Shown here one piece after another: positions 32,579-43,990 of a stretch of 64,000 bases of DNA. The stretch comes from Mixia osmundae IAM 14324. Lineage: Eukaryota; Basidiomycota; Mixiomycetes; Mixiales; Mixiaceae. How positions within the stretch are numbered: the stretch's first letter is position 1; the number at the start of each line of letters is the position of its first letter. The position numbers were made by a program, and so were the translations under genes. A model generated the notes under the pieces. That model saw only the letters and a list, made by a program, of their open reading frames with translations, searched no databases and had not been told where the DNA came from. The stretch is from the NCBI RefSeq assembly GCF_000708205.1, contig NW_014575561.1, positions 442,299 to 506,298 on the forward strand, read 5' to 3'.

Positions 32579-34316
32579 CTACAAGCGAACTAAACACACG
32601 CGCCCGTAGTCTCGATCGTCATCGCTGGTCACGCCGCCGATGATTCTCAGCAACTCGCGTAGTCGCGCATTGCCAATTCGGTAGCGTACACATAACTCGT
32701 CCATGTGATGTGTGCCGTCCAGCAAAGCTTTGAGAGTAGATGGCACCAACGTCTCTTTCGGCACATCATCAGGATCATGTGATCCGGCAGGGCCATTGGT
32801 GGGATTGCTACCTTCGCGCTCGCTGGGAAGTTCGATGTGGCTGCTCTGCATGGAGGGATGGTCGAGCCAAACGGGATAGACGTGGACTCGAATGAGATAG
32901 CCTTTGATTGTGCTGAATGAGATCAGTCGTCTTACATCGATGGCGAGCTCGTGAATACTATTCTGTTCGATCCAATCGCCTGCAGTGAGACCTGGCTGGA
33001 GCTTGACGAGTAGCTTAAGTAAAGTGATGAATGATACTGCGTGCACGATTAAAAGACTCAGCTATGCAGAGTAGGCTGGATGTGGTGGCCCCACCTTTGG
33101 CGAATCCTGTCGAGACATAATTCTCGCATTCTGTTGCGAGAGCGGAGAATGCGCGCTGGTCTGTCATCGCCCACGGTAGACTCTCTGCTTCTTTGCTCGC
33201 CAAGCGGTACTCATTACTGAACTGGAACAAATCGGTGACAATGACTGCGTCATAGTAGCTAAAGCTGGCGGGTCAGCTGACATGAGACCGTTCTAGAAGA
33301 GACGCACACAAGATGCTGTATCGCTTCTCTCGCAAGGGCATAGTCGACATCTGCCACAGTAGCGATCGTCTTGACACAATCGACGCCATTGATGTGACCC
33401 GCCAGCTTTTGCATCGTCAGATCCCATCCGTCCGTTCTCATCATAACCAAGTCGACGAGCAAGATGGGCACGTCCCAATCCCTGATCAGACCGGGATTGG
33501 TATAGAAAGGAAACAGCTTGAGGTCGAGAGAGGTGACGCCATCGATGAGAATGGAAGTCTCTGAGTAGCTGTTCAGGTCTTCGTAGAGCTGCTCGAGGAT
33601 CGAATGGATGCGAGCCGAATGTGCTGGACCGGATAAGAGCGATTCTGATTCCTGCCCCACCTCATCAATCTCGAGATAGGACTCAGTTGACCTGTGCTCA
33701 CTTCGAGGTCGCGCAGAACACGGCCCGTCTTGCGTACGAGAGGTTCATAGGCAGCCAGTTCGGCGCCTCGGTCAAAGACAAAACCCAAGTTGAAGCTGAA
33801 GTGACCGCGCTCATACTTGCCCCTTGGGGCAGATTCATGCAGGACAGATGTCGACCCATCCTCAGGACCATCGTCGGCTTCCTCGATCCAGATAGGATAG
33901 CCGAGTAGCTTATATCTGTCGCCCAAACAGACTGTCGTGAGATGACCGCAGAGCGATCGTTTGGGGACGAGATAGTCTGTGAGAGCAGAAAAGACAGTCT
34001 CTTCCTTTCTTGCGCTTGCAAACTTGTTCGGCGAGATGATGTTGCCTTGCTCAGATGCAACACGACTCAGAGGAGCGCTGGAGAGCGTTGAGCTTTGCTT
34101 TTGGAGTGGGGGCGAGGACGGGAACGCAGGCCGTGACATGAAGCCTTCTGGCACATCGTGGACGATCTTGGGCCCAACGTTGGGGTCAAAGATGGCGAAG
34201 AAGACGGCGACCAGTCGGGGAAGAAACTCGGGCACGCCAGACTTGTTCTCATTGGTGTTGTCGTTGTAGAGCGGCGAGGCTGGCCTGTCGTCATCCGCTG
34301 TGGCTTGTTGTGCCAT
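32579..34316 (-). CDS. NPR2: Npr2 (NPRL2), GATOR1/SEACIT complex subunit
   Basis: Npr2 and Npr3 with Iml1 form the GTPase-activating complex that turns off TORC1 at the vacuole when amino acids are low. Seen here: VAVFFAIFDPNVGPKIVHDVPEGF, TDYLVPKRSLCGHLTTV, LGYPIWIEE, FSFNLGFVFDRG, YEPLVRKTGRVLRDLE, ILIDGVTSLDLKLFP, DVPILLVDL, WDLTMQKLAGHINGVDCVKTIA and a C-terminal winged-helix region ending GVTSDDDRDYGRVCLVRL. About four introns; the one after RDLE appears to be only about 20 nt. Start 34316 is the first ATG. An insertion of about 50 polar residues separates the two halves of the longin-like domain. Normal otherwise. Confidence 0.9.
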
Positions 34317-34490
34317 CAAGATCACCTCTGCTCCATGTCTGGTCTGGACTGAGCTCTAGACAGGCTGATGGAAGGCGGCAAAGTCGGTGATCGACTTGGC
34401 TCGATAACGTTAATCGCGATTTTGCGGCAGAGTGCGACATCGCCACCAGTCGTCTGACCAGACCAGGCGCAACAGAGGGAAGCGGGAAGG

Positions 34491-36648
34491 ATGGATCAGA
34501 CCTCATCGAGCACGGCGTCTGCTCGGCCAACGAGTTCCACGCCCAGCACTTCGCCCCTCACTGCTCCCAGTCCGCTCATGGACACCGAGCCTAACACTTT
34601 TGCCTCGCCGTCGAATGAGCCGGCCTACTCGCCTACAGCACACAGCCTGCTGGCATCTTCATCCTCTGCATCTGCTGCCTCTGCATCCCAGGGCAGCAGT
34701 CGATCGACACTGGACACAGATGTCGATATGAGCGATGATGATGCATCCTCCACTCGCTCTTACAAAGCTCCTCTGTCTGGCAGCGTAGGCGAACCCTCGC
34801 TGGATGGCACGACATATGATGGCGAAGCTGTCAGGCCTACCAAGGCAGAAGACGTGTCTGATGAGGATAAAGCGACAGCTCTGAGTATAAAGTCTCAGGC
34901 CAATGCGCTGTTCGGCCAGTCGAGATACCACGAAGCTGCCAATCTCTACACACTCTCGCTCAACAAGAATCCGTTTGATCCGGCGGTATGGTCCAATAGA
35001 GCTGCCACACGGCTGAAGCTGGAAGAACATGGACTTGCCATCTCGGATTGCACAGAGGCACTCGCTCTCGATCCACGCTACGTCAAAGCTTACTACCGCC
35101 GAGCGCTCGCCAATCTCGCCATCGTGCAAGCAAAATCAGCCATCAAGGACTTCCGTGTCGTTATGAGGCTTCAGCCAGCCAATACGGCTGCAAAGATTCA
35201 GCTAGAGAGCACAGAGAAACTCATAAGGCGGCTGGAATTCGACAAGGCGATTGCGAGCAGAGAAGAACCCAGCGCAATCGAGAAATGTAGCGATCAGCTC
35301 AAGACGGGCATGGATATCGAAGCTAGTTACGCCGGTCCTCGACTACGAACAGACTCGTCTGGATCACCAGAGATTACCCAATCTTTCTTGGACCAAATGG
35401 TCACTTTCTTCAAGGATGGCAAGGTACTGCCGAGGAGGATAGCTTGGCAAATTGTATTGGGAGCCTACAACGCTCTCTCAAAGGAGCCCTCGCTCGTAGA
35501 GACGACGATCTCTCAGGGACAGCACATCGACGTTCTTGGCGATACCCATGGACAGTATTGGGATCTCTGCCACTGCCTCAAATTGACTGGCCAGCCTGGG
35601 TCTGATCACAAGATGGTCTTCAACGGCGATTTTGTAGATCGAGGCAGCTGGAGTACAGAGGTCGTCCTCACTTTGTTTGCGTACAAATGTAGGCAGCTTG
35701 CTAAGCTCCTCTCATATAGCGGCGCTGACATACTTGTAGGGCTATACCCAGAGCAAGTCTTTCTGAACCGTGGAAAGTATGTCCAGTAGCTCATGCAGTT
35801 GGATAAAGCTGATGACAAAGCAGTCACGAGACATCAGATATGAATAAAGTGTACGGCTTCGAGGGCGAGACGAAGAAAAAGTACAGCGAGATGACGTACA
35901 AGCTGTTCGAAGAAGTCTTTGCTGCCCGTCAGTCTCTACTCGGATCATACCTTTCCAGCCAGTGACTGACATTGCTGCTGTCGCAGTACCTATTGCTACT
36001 CTTGTAACGGCATCGTGCCCACCTGCTGGTCCAGTTGACGCACGATTGCCCTCTGTTCCCATCCTGCACAAAGGAACAAGACGTTATCTTATCTTGCATG
36101 GTACGCTCAATGTCCTCATGCTGCAGCATTGTTTGATGCGTCTTGCTACAGGCGGCTTATTCAGCAAGGACGAGACTTCGCTGGCAGATGTTCGCAAGAT
36201 CCAGCGCTTGAAGTCGAAGCAACCTCAGTCGGGAACCATCATGTCCGAAGCGCTCTGGTCGGACCCGCAAGCATGGCCAGGTAGAGGCCCAAGCAAGCGT
36301 GGTATCGGACTCGATTTCGGTCCGGATGTCACCCAACGTTTCGCAAAGACAAATGAGCTGACTGGTTTGTGCTCGTTCGTTCGCTTTGCACGAGGCTGAA
36401 CACCAGATGGATCAGGAATCATACGTTCGCATGAAGTGAGACAGGAGGGCTACAGCATAGAGCACGACGGTCTGTGCATGACCGTCTTCTCGGCACCGAA
36501 TTACATCGATCAAGTCGGCAACAAGGCGGCTTTCATTCGCATTTCAGACGACGGCAAACTAGATTTCGAGACTTACGAAGCGCAACCTCATCCTGCTATA
36601 CGACCGATGGCCTATGCTGCCAGTGGCTTTGCGCAAGGCATGATGTAA
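34491..36648 (+). CDS. PPT1: Serine/threonine protein phosphatase 5 (PP5/Ppt1) with TPR domain
   Basis: PP5-type phosphatase that acts on Hsp90/Cdc37 clients. An N-terminal Ser/Thr/Pro-rich extension of about 125 residues precedes three TPR units (IKSQANALFGQSRYHEAANLY, WSNRAATRLKLEEHGLAI, VKAYYRRALANLA). The catalytic domain has GDTHGQ, GDFVDRGS, RGNHE (split by an intron), HGG, SHE and APNYID with metal ligands present. It ends KPMAYA-like RPMAYAASGFAQGMM. Introns include ones near 35689, 35776, 35931, 36110 and 36364. Between PIATLV and YLILHGG there are about 22 extra residues compared with human PP5, unless a further intron exists there. Intact. Confidence 0.92.
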
Positions 36649-36785
36649 AATACGCAGAATCCTATTGCAAGCTTGCAGATCGAACGTGTTGAAGTCACGA
36701 TCAGTCATTGATGACGCGATGTCGGGCGCGTAGAAACTTTGTTCGAAAGGGCGCCAGGACGGTCGCTTTGAGCAGACCTTGCGCA

Positions 36786-38563
36786 ATGTCAGACGCCCCA
36801 GAAGATGTCCGAGCAGTCTCTGAGCTTGCAGAAGTATCAGCACCCACTTTGACCGGCACTACTCTCGCTCCTGAGACCTCTGCAACTTCAGCAAAGCCCA
36901 GACCGCGAGTGTACTTTGACATCACCATCAATGACGGTCCGGCAGGGCGCATCGCTTTCGAGCTCTTCTCAGATGTCGTGCCCAAGACAGCGGACAATTT
37001 CAGACAGCTCTGCACTGGTGAAAAGGGATTCGGCTTTGCTGACAGCAAGTTCCATCGAATTATCAAGGGCTTCATGATCCAGGTATGCACTCGAATTTGA
37101 AGCCATGCTAAGCACTCTTGATGGACATGTATTTACAGGGTGGCGACTTCACCCGCGGAGATGGTACGGGCGGTCGCTCGATCTATGGCGAGAAATTTGA
37201 GGACGTCAGTCGAGAGCATTTCAAGGTGGGCTATTACAGCGCTGATGCCTACATCGACTGTGCAGGAGAATTTCAAGTTGACGCACGACAAGCCCTTTCT
37301 GCTCAGTATGGCCAACGCCGGACCCGTATGTCCAGCCCTACTGCATCTTCGAACGGGCTGACATGGGCGCAGGACACGAATGGTAGTGCTTGCTCGACGC
37401 GACACGACGGTCACTGAGCGTTCATAAGCACAGGCTCCCAATTCTTCATTACTACCTCCAAGCCTGCTCATCTTGACGGCAAGCATGTCGTCTTTGGCAA
37501 AGTCATTGGCGGTCGTCAGGTCGTCCGTATGATCGAGGACAGCAAGACGAATGCCCAAGTCAGACGCTTTTCCGTTCCGAGCTAGTCGAGACTCATGAAG
37601 ATGATCAGGATGCACCGAGCGAGACGATCGCGATTGCCAAGTGCGGTGAACTCCAGCCAGTAAGCCTGCGTAGCTCTGGTCAGGGACTAGCTACTTATCT
37701 GCTACGTGAGCAGGACGAGCCTCTCGGCACTGCAGACGCGAGTCAAGCTGACGACACGGGAGATCAATACGAGAACGTCGTCTCAGGTCAGGCCGCGCGC
37801 ATGTAGCTGTCGAAGAAGAGCTGAATTGGCCTTCTCGTCAGACGATGAGCACGAGATCAACAAACCCGAGGTGACGCTCGAGATTGCGCAGAATCTGAAA
37901 GCGATAGGGACCAAGCTCTTCAAGACGGGCGACTTCTCCCGAGCGCAGGGAAAATGTCAGCCGAGAGTTTGTGTGTACACTGGCACAGCTGACATGTCAT
38001 TGGTCTGTAGATGCGAAAGCAGTAACCTACCTTGACCATTTCGGAACTCAGCTCGCAGAGCCCAATGCAGAGCTTGCGAAGGGGCTGGCAGACACCAAAA
38101 TCAGCTGTTTGCTCAATGTCGCCTTGATGGGCGTCAAATCTGGTGCGGCTGCCAACGTGAGGACGGGCATTGCGAGCTGCACAAAGGTGCTCAGCCTCCG
38201 AGCGGAAGAGGAAGATTCACCCAAGCCAGAAGATCTGCGTTGGTCCGAACACAAGCGATCGCAAAAAGTGGAGCAGGGTAGTCCCAAGGACGCTTCACGA
38301 GAGGCAACACCAGATGAGAAGACAAAGGCGCTGTATCGACGGGGCACCTTGCGCACGATCGTGGGGGACTTCAACGAAGCACTGGTAGATCTCAAGCAGG
38401 CAGCGTCAATGTCTGATGATCCAGCTATCGCTCGTCAATTAGAGGTACGTCCGGCCACCTCCCTTTTGAGCTTGGTCTCACGATCGTATGGCAGACGACG
38501 AAAGCAAAAGCAAACGCAGAAAAGCAAAAGCAGCGACAACGCATGGCCAAGATGTTCTCGTGA
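36786..38563 (+). CDS. Cyclophilin-40 (Cpr6/Cpr7-type peptidyl-prolyl isomerase with TPR)
   Basis: Peptidyl-prolyl cis-trans isomerase acting as Hsp90 co-chaperone. A 40-residue leader is followed by the cyclophilin fold: [73 protein letters not shown] and [10 protein letters not shown]. Then comes a linker and a TPR domain ([62 protein letters not shown]), ending with a basic helix [11 protein letters not shown], typical of Cyp40. Six or more short introns. It follows PP5 by 137 bp on the same strand; both are Hsp90 partners, though adjacency may be chance. Confidence 0.9.
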
Positions 38564-38624
38564 AATCGTGAAGATGCAACTTTGTGTTTCGATACATTGG
38601 CTGGGCTTCAGTGCAGCTGTCTGT

Positions 38625-39177
38625 CTATGTTGAGCTAGAGGGTGCGCCGGCAATGTCGATCTCGCTGACACCGTCTGCATTGATGTGATTGCCTCTGAGC
38701 GTGGCTGCATTGCTGGCGCTTTCGTTCTTGGCGCCCGAACTTGCCACACTGGAACCCTTTGGCGCAGAAGCGGCAGAGGACGACTTTGCAATGTCGCCTA
38801 GCGAGAGCGTATCTGCAGGGTTCTGTCGTGTCCTGCCACCGGACGGCTCGTTCAGCGGAGAGGACTGGGTGCAGACGAAGCGCTTACAATGCATCCGATT
38901 CACGCTCGATGAGCTCATCCTTCAACCCTCCTTCTTGTTCGTACGCCTCCCCCTCCTTGGGTGCATCCGATCCCAGTCCGGCTGCTTGGATCTCCTCTTG
39001 CGCATCTGCTATCCCAGCAGCCTCTTCATCGATCGCATGATCACCCTCGCCCCATGCTACCTCGCCCGCTTTGCCATCTTTGCGGTCCTGTCCGCCTGCT
39101 GTACGGCTGACATGATGATCTTTGGCTGCCGCGCGGGGGTTGCCGCTCTGTCGCTCTGTGTTGCCCGGGACTGTCAT
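38625..39177 (-). CDS. Orphan low-complexity protein (tentative)
   Basis: Starts MTVPGNTERQSGNPRAAA and continues acidic and Ala/Gly/Glu-rich (DEEAAGIADAQEEIQAAGLG). After a break near 38890 a second segment rich in Ser/Ala/Gly runs to 38625 (NPADTLSLGDIAKSSSAAS, NHINADGVSEID). Both halves have coding-like composition but I could not find a splice pair that joins them cleanly, so the model is unsure. The start is head-to-head with ESF2, 81 bp apart, which fits a divergent promoter. No family recognised; probably disordered. Confidence 0.35.
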
Positions 39178-39258
39178 TGTCTCGACAGTCGATGACGGCG
39201 CTTGGCTTGGCTCGAACAATCGTCGACATGTCGTCACGCGACGGGTCAAAATCTTGTG

Positions 39259-40262
39259 ATGGCCGCCAAGCGACGCCAGACTTTGCACAATGTCGACCTT
39301 TTCGACCTAGTACTGGCCGACGAAAGGTCTCAGGTGACGCCAGAAGCTGTCGAAGCATCCGCGGACGAACAAGCAAATGCAGTCGTCAAGCCTTTGCAGC
39401 TTGACCAAATTGCCAAATTCAACAAGAAGGTAGACTCGACGGGGATCATCTACCTGAGCAGGATACCACCGGGCATGGGAGTCAGTAAGGTCAAGCATCT
39501 CCTGTCACAGTACGGCGAGCTGGGCCGCATCTATCTCAAGAGAGACGACAAAGGTACGCAGAATTGCGCGACAGCTTTGCAATCACTGAAGCAGATCTCG
39601 GTCAGATCTCAAGGCTGTGCCAAAGCGCAAAGATGGCAAGAAGATCAAGGAGAAGCATACTGCTCACCGCTTCGTCGAAGGCTGGATCGAGTTCCAAGAC
39701 AAGCGAATTGCACGAAGCGTGGCAGATCTGCTGAATGCCAAACCCATCGGTGCGCAGATTGACGCCGATGCAAAGCCTACTTGCTGATCATTGACGACGA
39801 CAGGCGGCAAGAAAGCGAGTCCTTTCAAAGATGATATCTGGACCATGAAGTATCTCCCTCGCTTCAAGTGGGGAATGCTGTCCGAGCAGATTGGTCAGTA
39901 CGGTCTTTCTGTGGCATAGCCGCGGCTGAGGACGATCCTCCGTGCCGCAAACAGCCTTGGAAGCGTCGATCCAGTCGAATCTGCTGCGCTCGCACTTGGC
40001 ACAATCGAAACGAGATCAGTCATCATATCTGCAACAAGTCGATAAAGCGAAGCAGATCAAGAGGCGTCATGAGAAACACGAGCAGCCAGATCTTGGCGCT
40101 CCTTCTGCTCCTCCTGATGATTCAATAGACCCAGTAGATCAGCTGGCAAATCCACAGCCCAAGAAAGCCAGATTGTTCAAGCAGCGACCACTTTTGAGTG
40201 GGCGTACCGACTCCTCGGCTCAGGGCGAAGCGCTGGACAAAGTGCTCAAGAGTATCTTCTGA
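39259..40262 (+). CDS. ESF2: Esf2/ABT1-like 18S rRNA processing factor (RRM)
   Basis: Nucleolar RRM protein of the small-subunit processome that assists helicase Dbp8 in early 18S rRNA processing. Signature RRM start [36 protein letters not shown], then [58 protein letters not shown], and a basic coiled tail ([25 protein letters not shown]). Three introns, near 39555-39608, 39752-39803 and 39894-39950; the last starts GTCAGT. About 280 residues; intact. Confidence 0.9.
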
Positions 40263-41129
40263 GCATCGTCGACTATGAAACGGCCGCTCGTAATGCAGTG
40301 GCCCTATCGCAATTCGCAGCAAACCGGCTGGAGAACGTTAGCTGCGCCCGCTCGTGGTGGGAAGTTGATCCCGTCAGACAAGGTTACATCGAAAATCTGC
40401 ATGGACAATTCGGCCGCCATCCTTCCAGCTGGAGTGATCGGCCGCGATTTTCAGCTTTCGAGGAGGCGGCGGCGGCGGCTCAGGGCCAGAGCTTGACTTT
40501 TTACCCCTGAAATGCAGATTGTGTGAACCGTCATCAGGTTGTGAAGCAGCTTGAGCTATCCTGGTCGCAGTCAAGCGTGCGAGCGGCCATCGGGTCGAGC
40601 TCTACGCTAGACCGCAACTCCGTGCTGTCACAGCTTGAGCGCGCGTGCTAGCCCACGCTCCTCGTGCTTGCCGCCGATTAAGCTCTGCTGCAGCGTGCGG
40701 GTCTGCCGTCTGCGGGTCTCCACATTGACAGCTCGGCGCAAGCTTCCAGAGCGAGCATCATCAGTCGTGACGCTACTCCCCATAGCTGCTATCAAGCTCG
40801 GGCTCTATCTGACCGAGCCGACCGAACACCTGTGGCTGCCCGCAACGCAGGCCCGATAGGCGGCCTCTGGCAGGTTGCGCATCTGTTTGATCTGCTCATC
40901 AGGAGCTCGAGGTAAGCTAGCGACGCCCACGCCCGACGAGCGGGCAGAGCTCATCCCGGCCGCCTCAAGCTTAGATTAAAGATTGCGGCTACTACAAAGT
41001 CATCAACAAGGCCGACTCTCCTTCCTGCGATAGCGCCAGCCAGATGACAATGTCTACCTCACGATGACAGCTTAGACTCCTATACTGCGTAGAACGAGAA
41101 CCAGCAAAACGCGGGGCAGCATAGCGACG
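40263..41129. other. Long intergenic interval before the Abp2-domain gene
   Basis: About 870 bp without a convincing gene. It includes a GGC-repeat patch at 40464-40479 and C/T-rich runs near 40670. Likely the promoter and 5' leader of the regulator at 41130, since long upstream regions are otherwise rare in this window. Confidence 0.4.
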
Positions 41130-43933
41130 ATGGACTCCCAGCCTCACGGTGCCCACCAAGGGCAGTACCCGCACGCCGTGTCACACGATCTGAGCAGGAG
41201 CACACGCACTGCTCAGGGCCAGTCCGAACATGAGCACAATCGTCAGGCCATTCCGCAATCGCCTACCCGCCAGTCTGCGCGCATCCGCCAAGCCCAAGCG
41301 AGCAGTCATGCGGGAACTGCCGCGCATGCGCCCCAAGGTTCAAATCCGGGCAAGCTCGAGACGGATGATCATCAGCTCAGCCCTCATCTTGTCGATCTGT
41401 CCCTCGAGAGCGGTCCAGACACGCTAAGACAGTCAAAAGCGAGCGCGCCTTATCGCGACCCGCAAAATCGCTTCACCGCGCTAAGTCAGCCACACTCACT
41501 AACGTCTTCACATGCTTCGCTCTCGCCGGAAGCAGAGCTACAACACTTTAGTGCACTGGCAGAGGAACAGCACAGGATGCACTATGGCACGCCTTCGCAT
41601 TTCAGTCAAGCATCCGGCCTGGTAGCCTCCCAGCCAATTATGAGTACCTCATCGCTTCAGTCAGGCGATGGTGCACCTTTGCATAGTCGCTTCGGTCAGC
41701 ATAGAATGGAACATATTGCCGAACACGCCCAAGGTGAAGCCATCTGCGCACCCCCATGCTGCTCAGACTGACGCTGACGCGCAGAACATCATTCGCAAGC
41801 AACGAGCCGATATCCTACGAGCATGCCTATGCCCATCTACACACGTCACGACTCAACATCCACCATGGATTCTGGTCCCTCCTCACTCTCATCCGTCATG
41901 CCAAGCCATTCGAGCAGTGCCCTGACATCATGGTCGAGTAACGTCGCCACGGGTACCCCTACCCAACCGCTCCATTCTCCCTTCTCACAAGCCAGTCAGC
42001 AAAGCCGCGGGATGGCTTCGACACCTCTCGACAGCTTCATGCGCGGTCCAGCAGGCCCCAATGGTGACATCTATCATCGAACACGACCTTGCCGAGACGA
42101 CATCTTACAATCCCCTCACGCAGCTATCGATACTCAGCTTCAACCTCATGAGAGGAACCATATCTATGCGTCGCCGCACCAGCATCAGCGCGCGATGACA
42201 GAATCTAGAGGCAGCACACCTCAGGCACATTTACGCACACACGAACGTCGGAAACCGTCGCAATTCCCAAAACGACCTGTCGAACGACCATCACACGAGA
42301 CTGAGCTCGGCTCTGCGCCTGCTCCAGCTCTACAGCGCAGATTGCCGCCACGGCCGATCCGCAGCGAAGAAGATCTCACACATGCTTACATCGAATTTTG
42401 TTTGTATTGTAACCCCCACATACCCATCGATCCAGTCCCAGCAGGCGTCTACGATCTTCGCCGTTCGTTCAACGCCGTCCCAAAGAGTGGCGCCCGGCAT
42501 TTCAAGACCTGGGATCTACTTGGCCTGCTTGAACGACTCGAAGGCGGTAGGTTTGCAGGCTTTCATATCTCGGACTCGACTGAAAATGTTGATGCAGGCG
42601 AGCTACGCACATGGACACATCTGTGCACTGAATTGGGCGTCGAGCGAACCAGCGAGCAGAGTCCTCAGAGGATCGGGCAATACAGCGTCAGACTAAAGGC
42701 AAGCTGCTTGCGCTGTCTGTGCTCATCCTATCTCATACGCTCCGATGGCAGAGATGGATCCGACAGCATCACATTGATGCATTCTCGGACTATCTGACAG
42801 GCAAGCCCAATGCTTACTATGAAGACGTACGATACCCGGGTCAGAATGGCTACGAGACTGGCTATGCATCGCCTGTGACGCCACATAGCGCGATGAGCTC
42901 GCCTACCGCTTCAACATTTCCAAGGTATTCACCCTCGGCTTCATCTGTTTCTCTCAGCCATGCGTTGAGCGGTAGCGGTGGGCATCACTCGAAAGGTTAT
43001 CGCATCAAGCCGGTTGTCAAGACTGACGACACGGACATCGTGCTCAAATATCTCGAAGGCAAATTCGGCGCTAAAAACAGGCATGCAGCGCACGATAAAA
43101 CGTTGTCATACGACAGCGCTATGTCGACGCCAGCTCCGCAAGACGGCTGGCCTGATAGCCAAGGCACCATCAAGCGCAGGCGCGAAGGCTCCCTCGAGCT
43201 CGGACATAGCCACAGCAACTCGATGACAGACATCATGACGGACTCGCTGACGTCGTCCGGGCCAGTCACATCCGAAGGTAGCCAGTCATTCACATTCTCC
43301 TCGGCACATGGTCTTGGGTTCCCTGCACAGCTATCGCCCGACACCACCTTCTCAGTCTCACGATCGTCTATGGGTGGCATGCCAAGTTCAACTGAGCCCT
43401 ATGCAAACGCGTTCGCGCAACCAGCTCACGGCCGTTTTGCTCAAGATCAACCGTCTTACATCACTTCTCCGCTGGCGTACGATTTTGCTGAGGGTCATCT
43501 GCCAGAAGAAGATGCTCTGATACGCGCTAAGATGCTCACCGCTGGCATGTCCAAAACCGACGTTGCCCGATGTCTTCAGCAGCTCAGTCAACATGGCTTT
43601 CTTGCCTCGCAAATTGGCTGTCCTTCGTCGTACGCGCCAGCTTGTCAGGTCGAGGGCGATGTGCGCGTTGTGCGCATTGTGTCGGCAGCAACGGATATGA
43701 TGGCTAGTGACAATCAACAAAGTCAACACGACACAGTTCCGGCTCAACAGCCGTGGACCGTCCAATACGTTGTACGCCGAGGCGGCTTTCGAGTCTCGGT
43801 CGACTATACCATGCAGATGCGAGATGTACATGAGACGGCCAGACCTCACGAGCAAGTGCATCGACTCGCCTCGGCCCTCAGAAGTATTCAGGAAGTACTC
43901 AACACGACAGGACTGGCTGCAACAGCGAGCTGA
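41130..43933 (+). CDS. ARS-binding protein 2 (Abp2) domain protein, putative DNA-binding regulator
   Basis: Long protein, about 880 residues. Residues 1-400 are Ser/Gln/His/Pro-rich and disordered. The Abp2 domain follows: HAYIEFCLYCNPHIPID, FNAVPKSGARHFKTWDLLGLLERLE, WTHLCTELGVE, YSVRLK|RWIRQHHIDAF, YLTGKPNAYYEDV. S. pombe Abp2 binds ARS DNA. The C-terminal half is Ser-rich with patches such as ILKYLEGKFG-like and QYVVRRGGFRVSV. Two introns: about 41736-41785, and 42699-42751, whose donor is GC (AAG|GCAAGC), splitting the domain core exactly where the family continues. The 3' end is 57 bp from the convergent Zn2Cys6 gene. Confidence 0.82.
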
Positions 43934-43990
43934 TCTCTTGTATGATGGATGCATGTTCACTAGTAAAGACGACATTCTGTGCGACTGATA

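Noticed and set aside
34491-38563. PP5 and Cyp40 adjacency as an Hsp90 operon-like unit
   Set aside because: Fungal genes are transcribed singly; a single adjacency of 137 bp is weak evidence for functional linkage.
41330-41350. tRNA B-box-like word ggttcaaatcc
   Set aside because: Lies within the coding exon of the Abp2-domain gene; no A box or cloverleaf around it.
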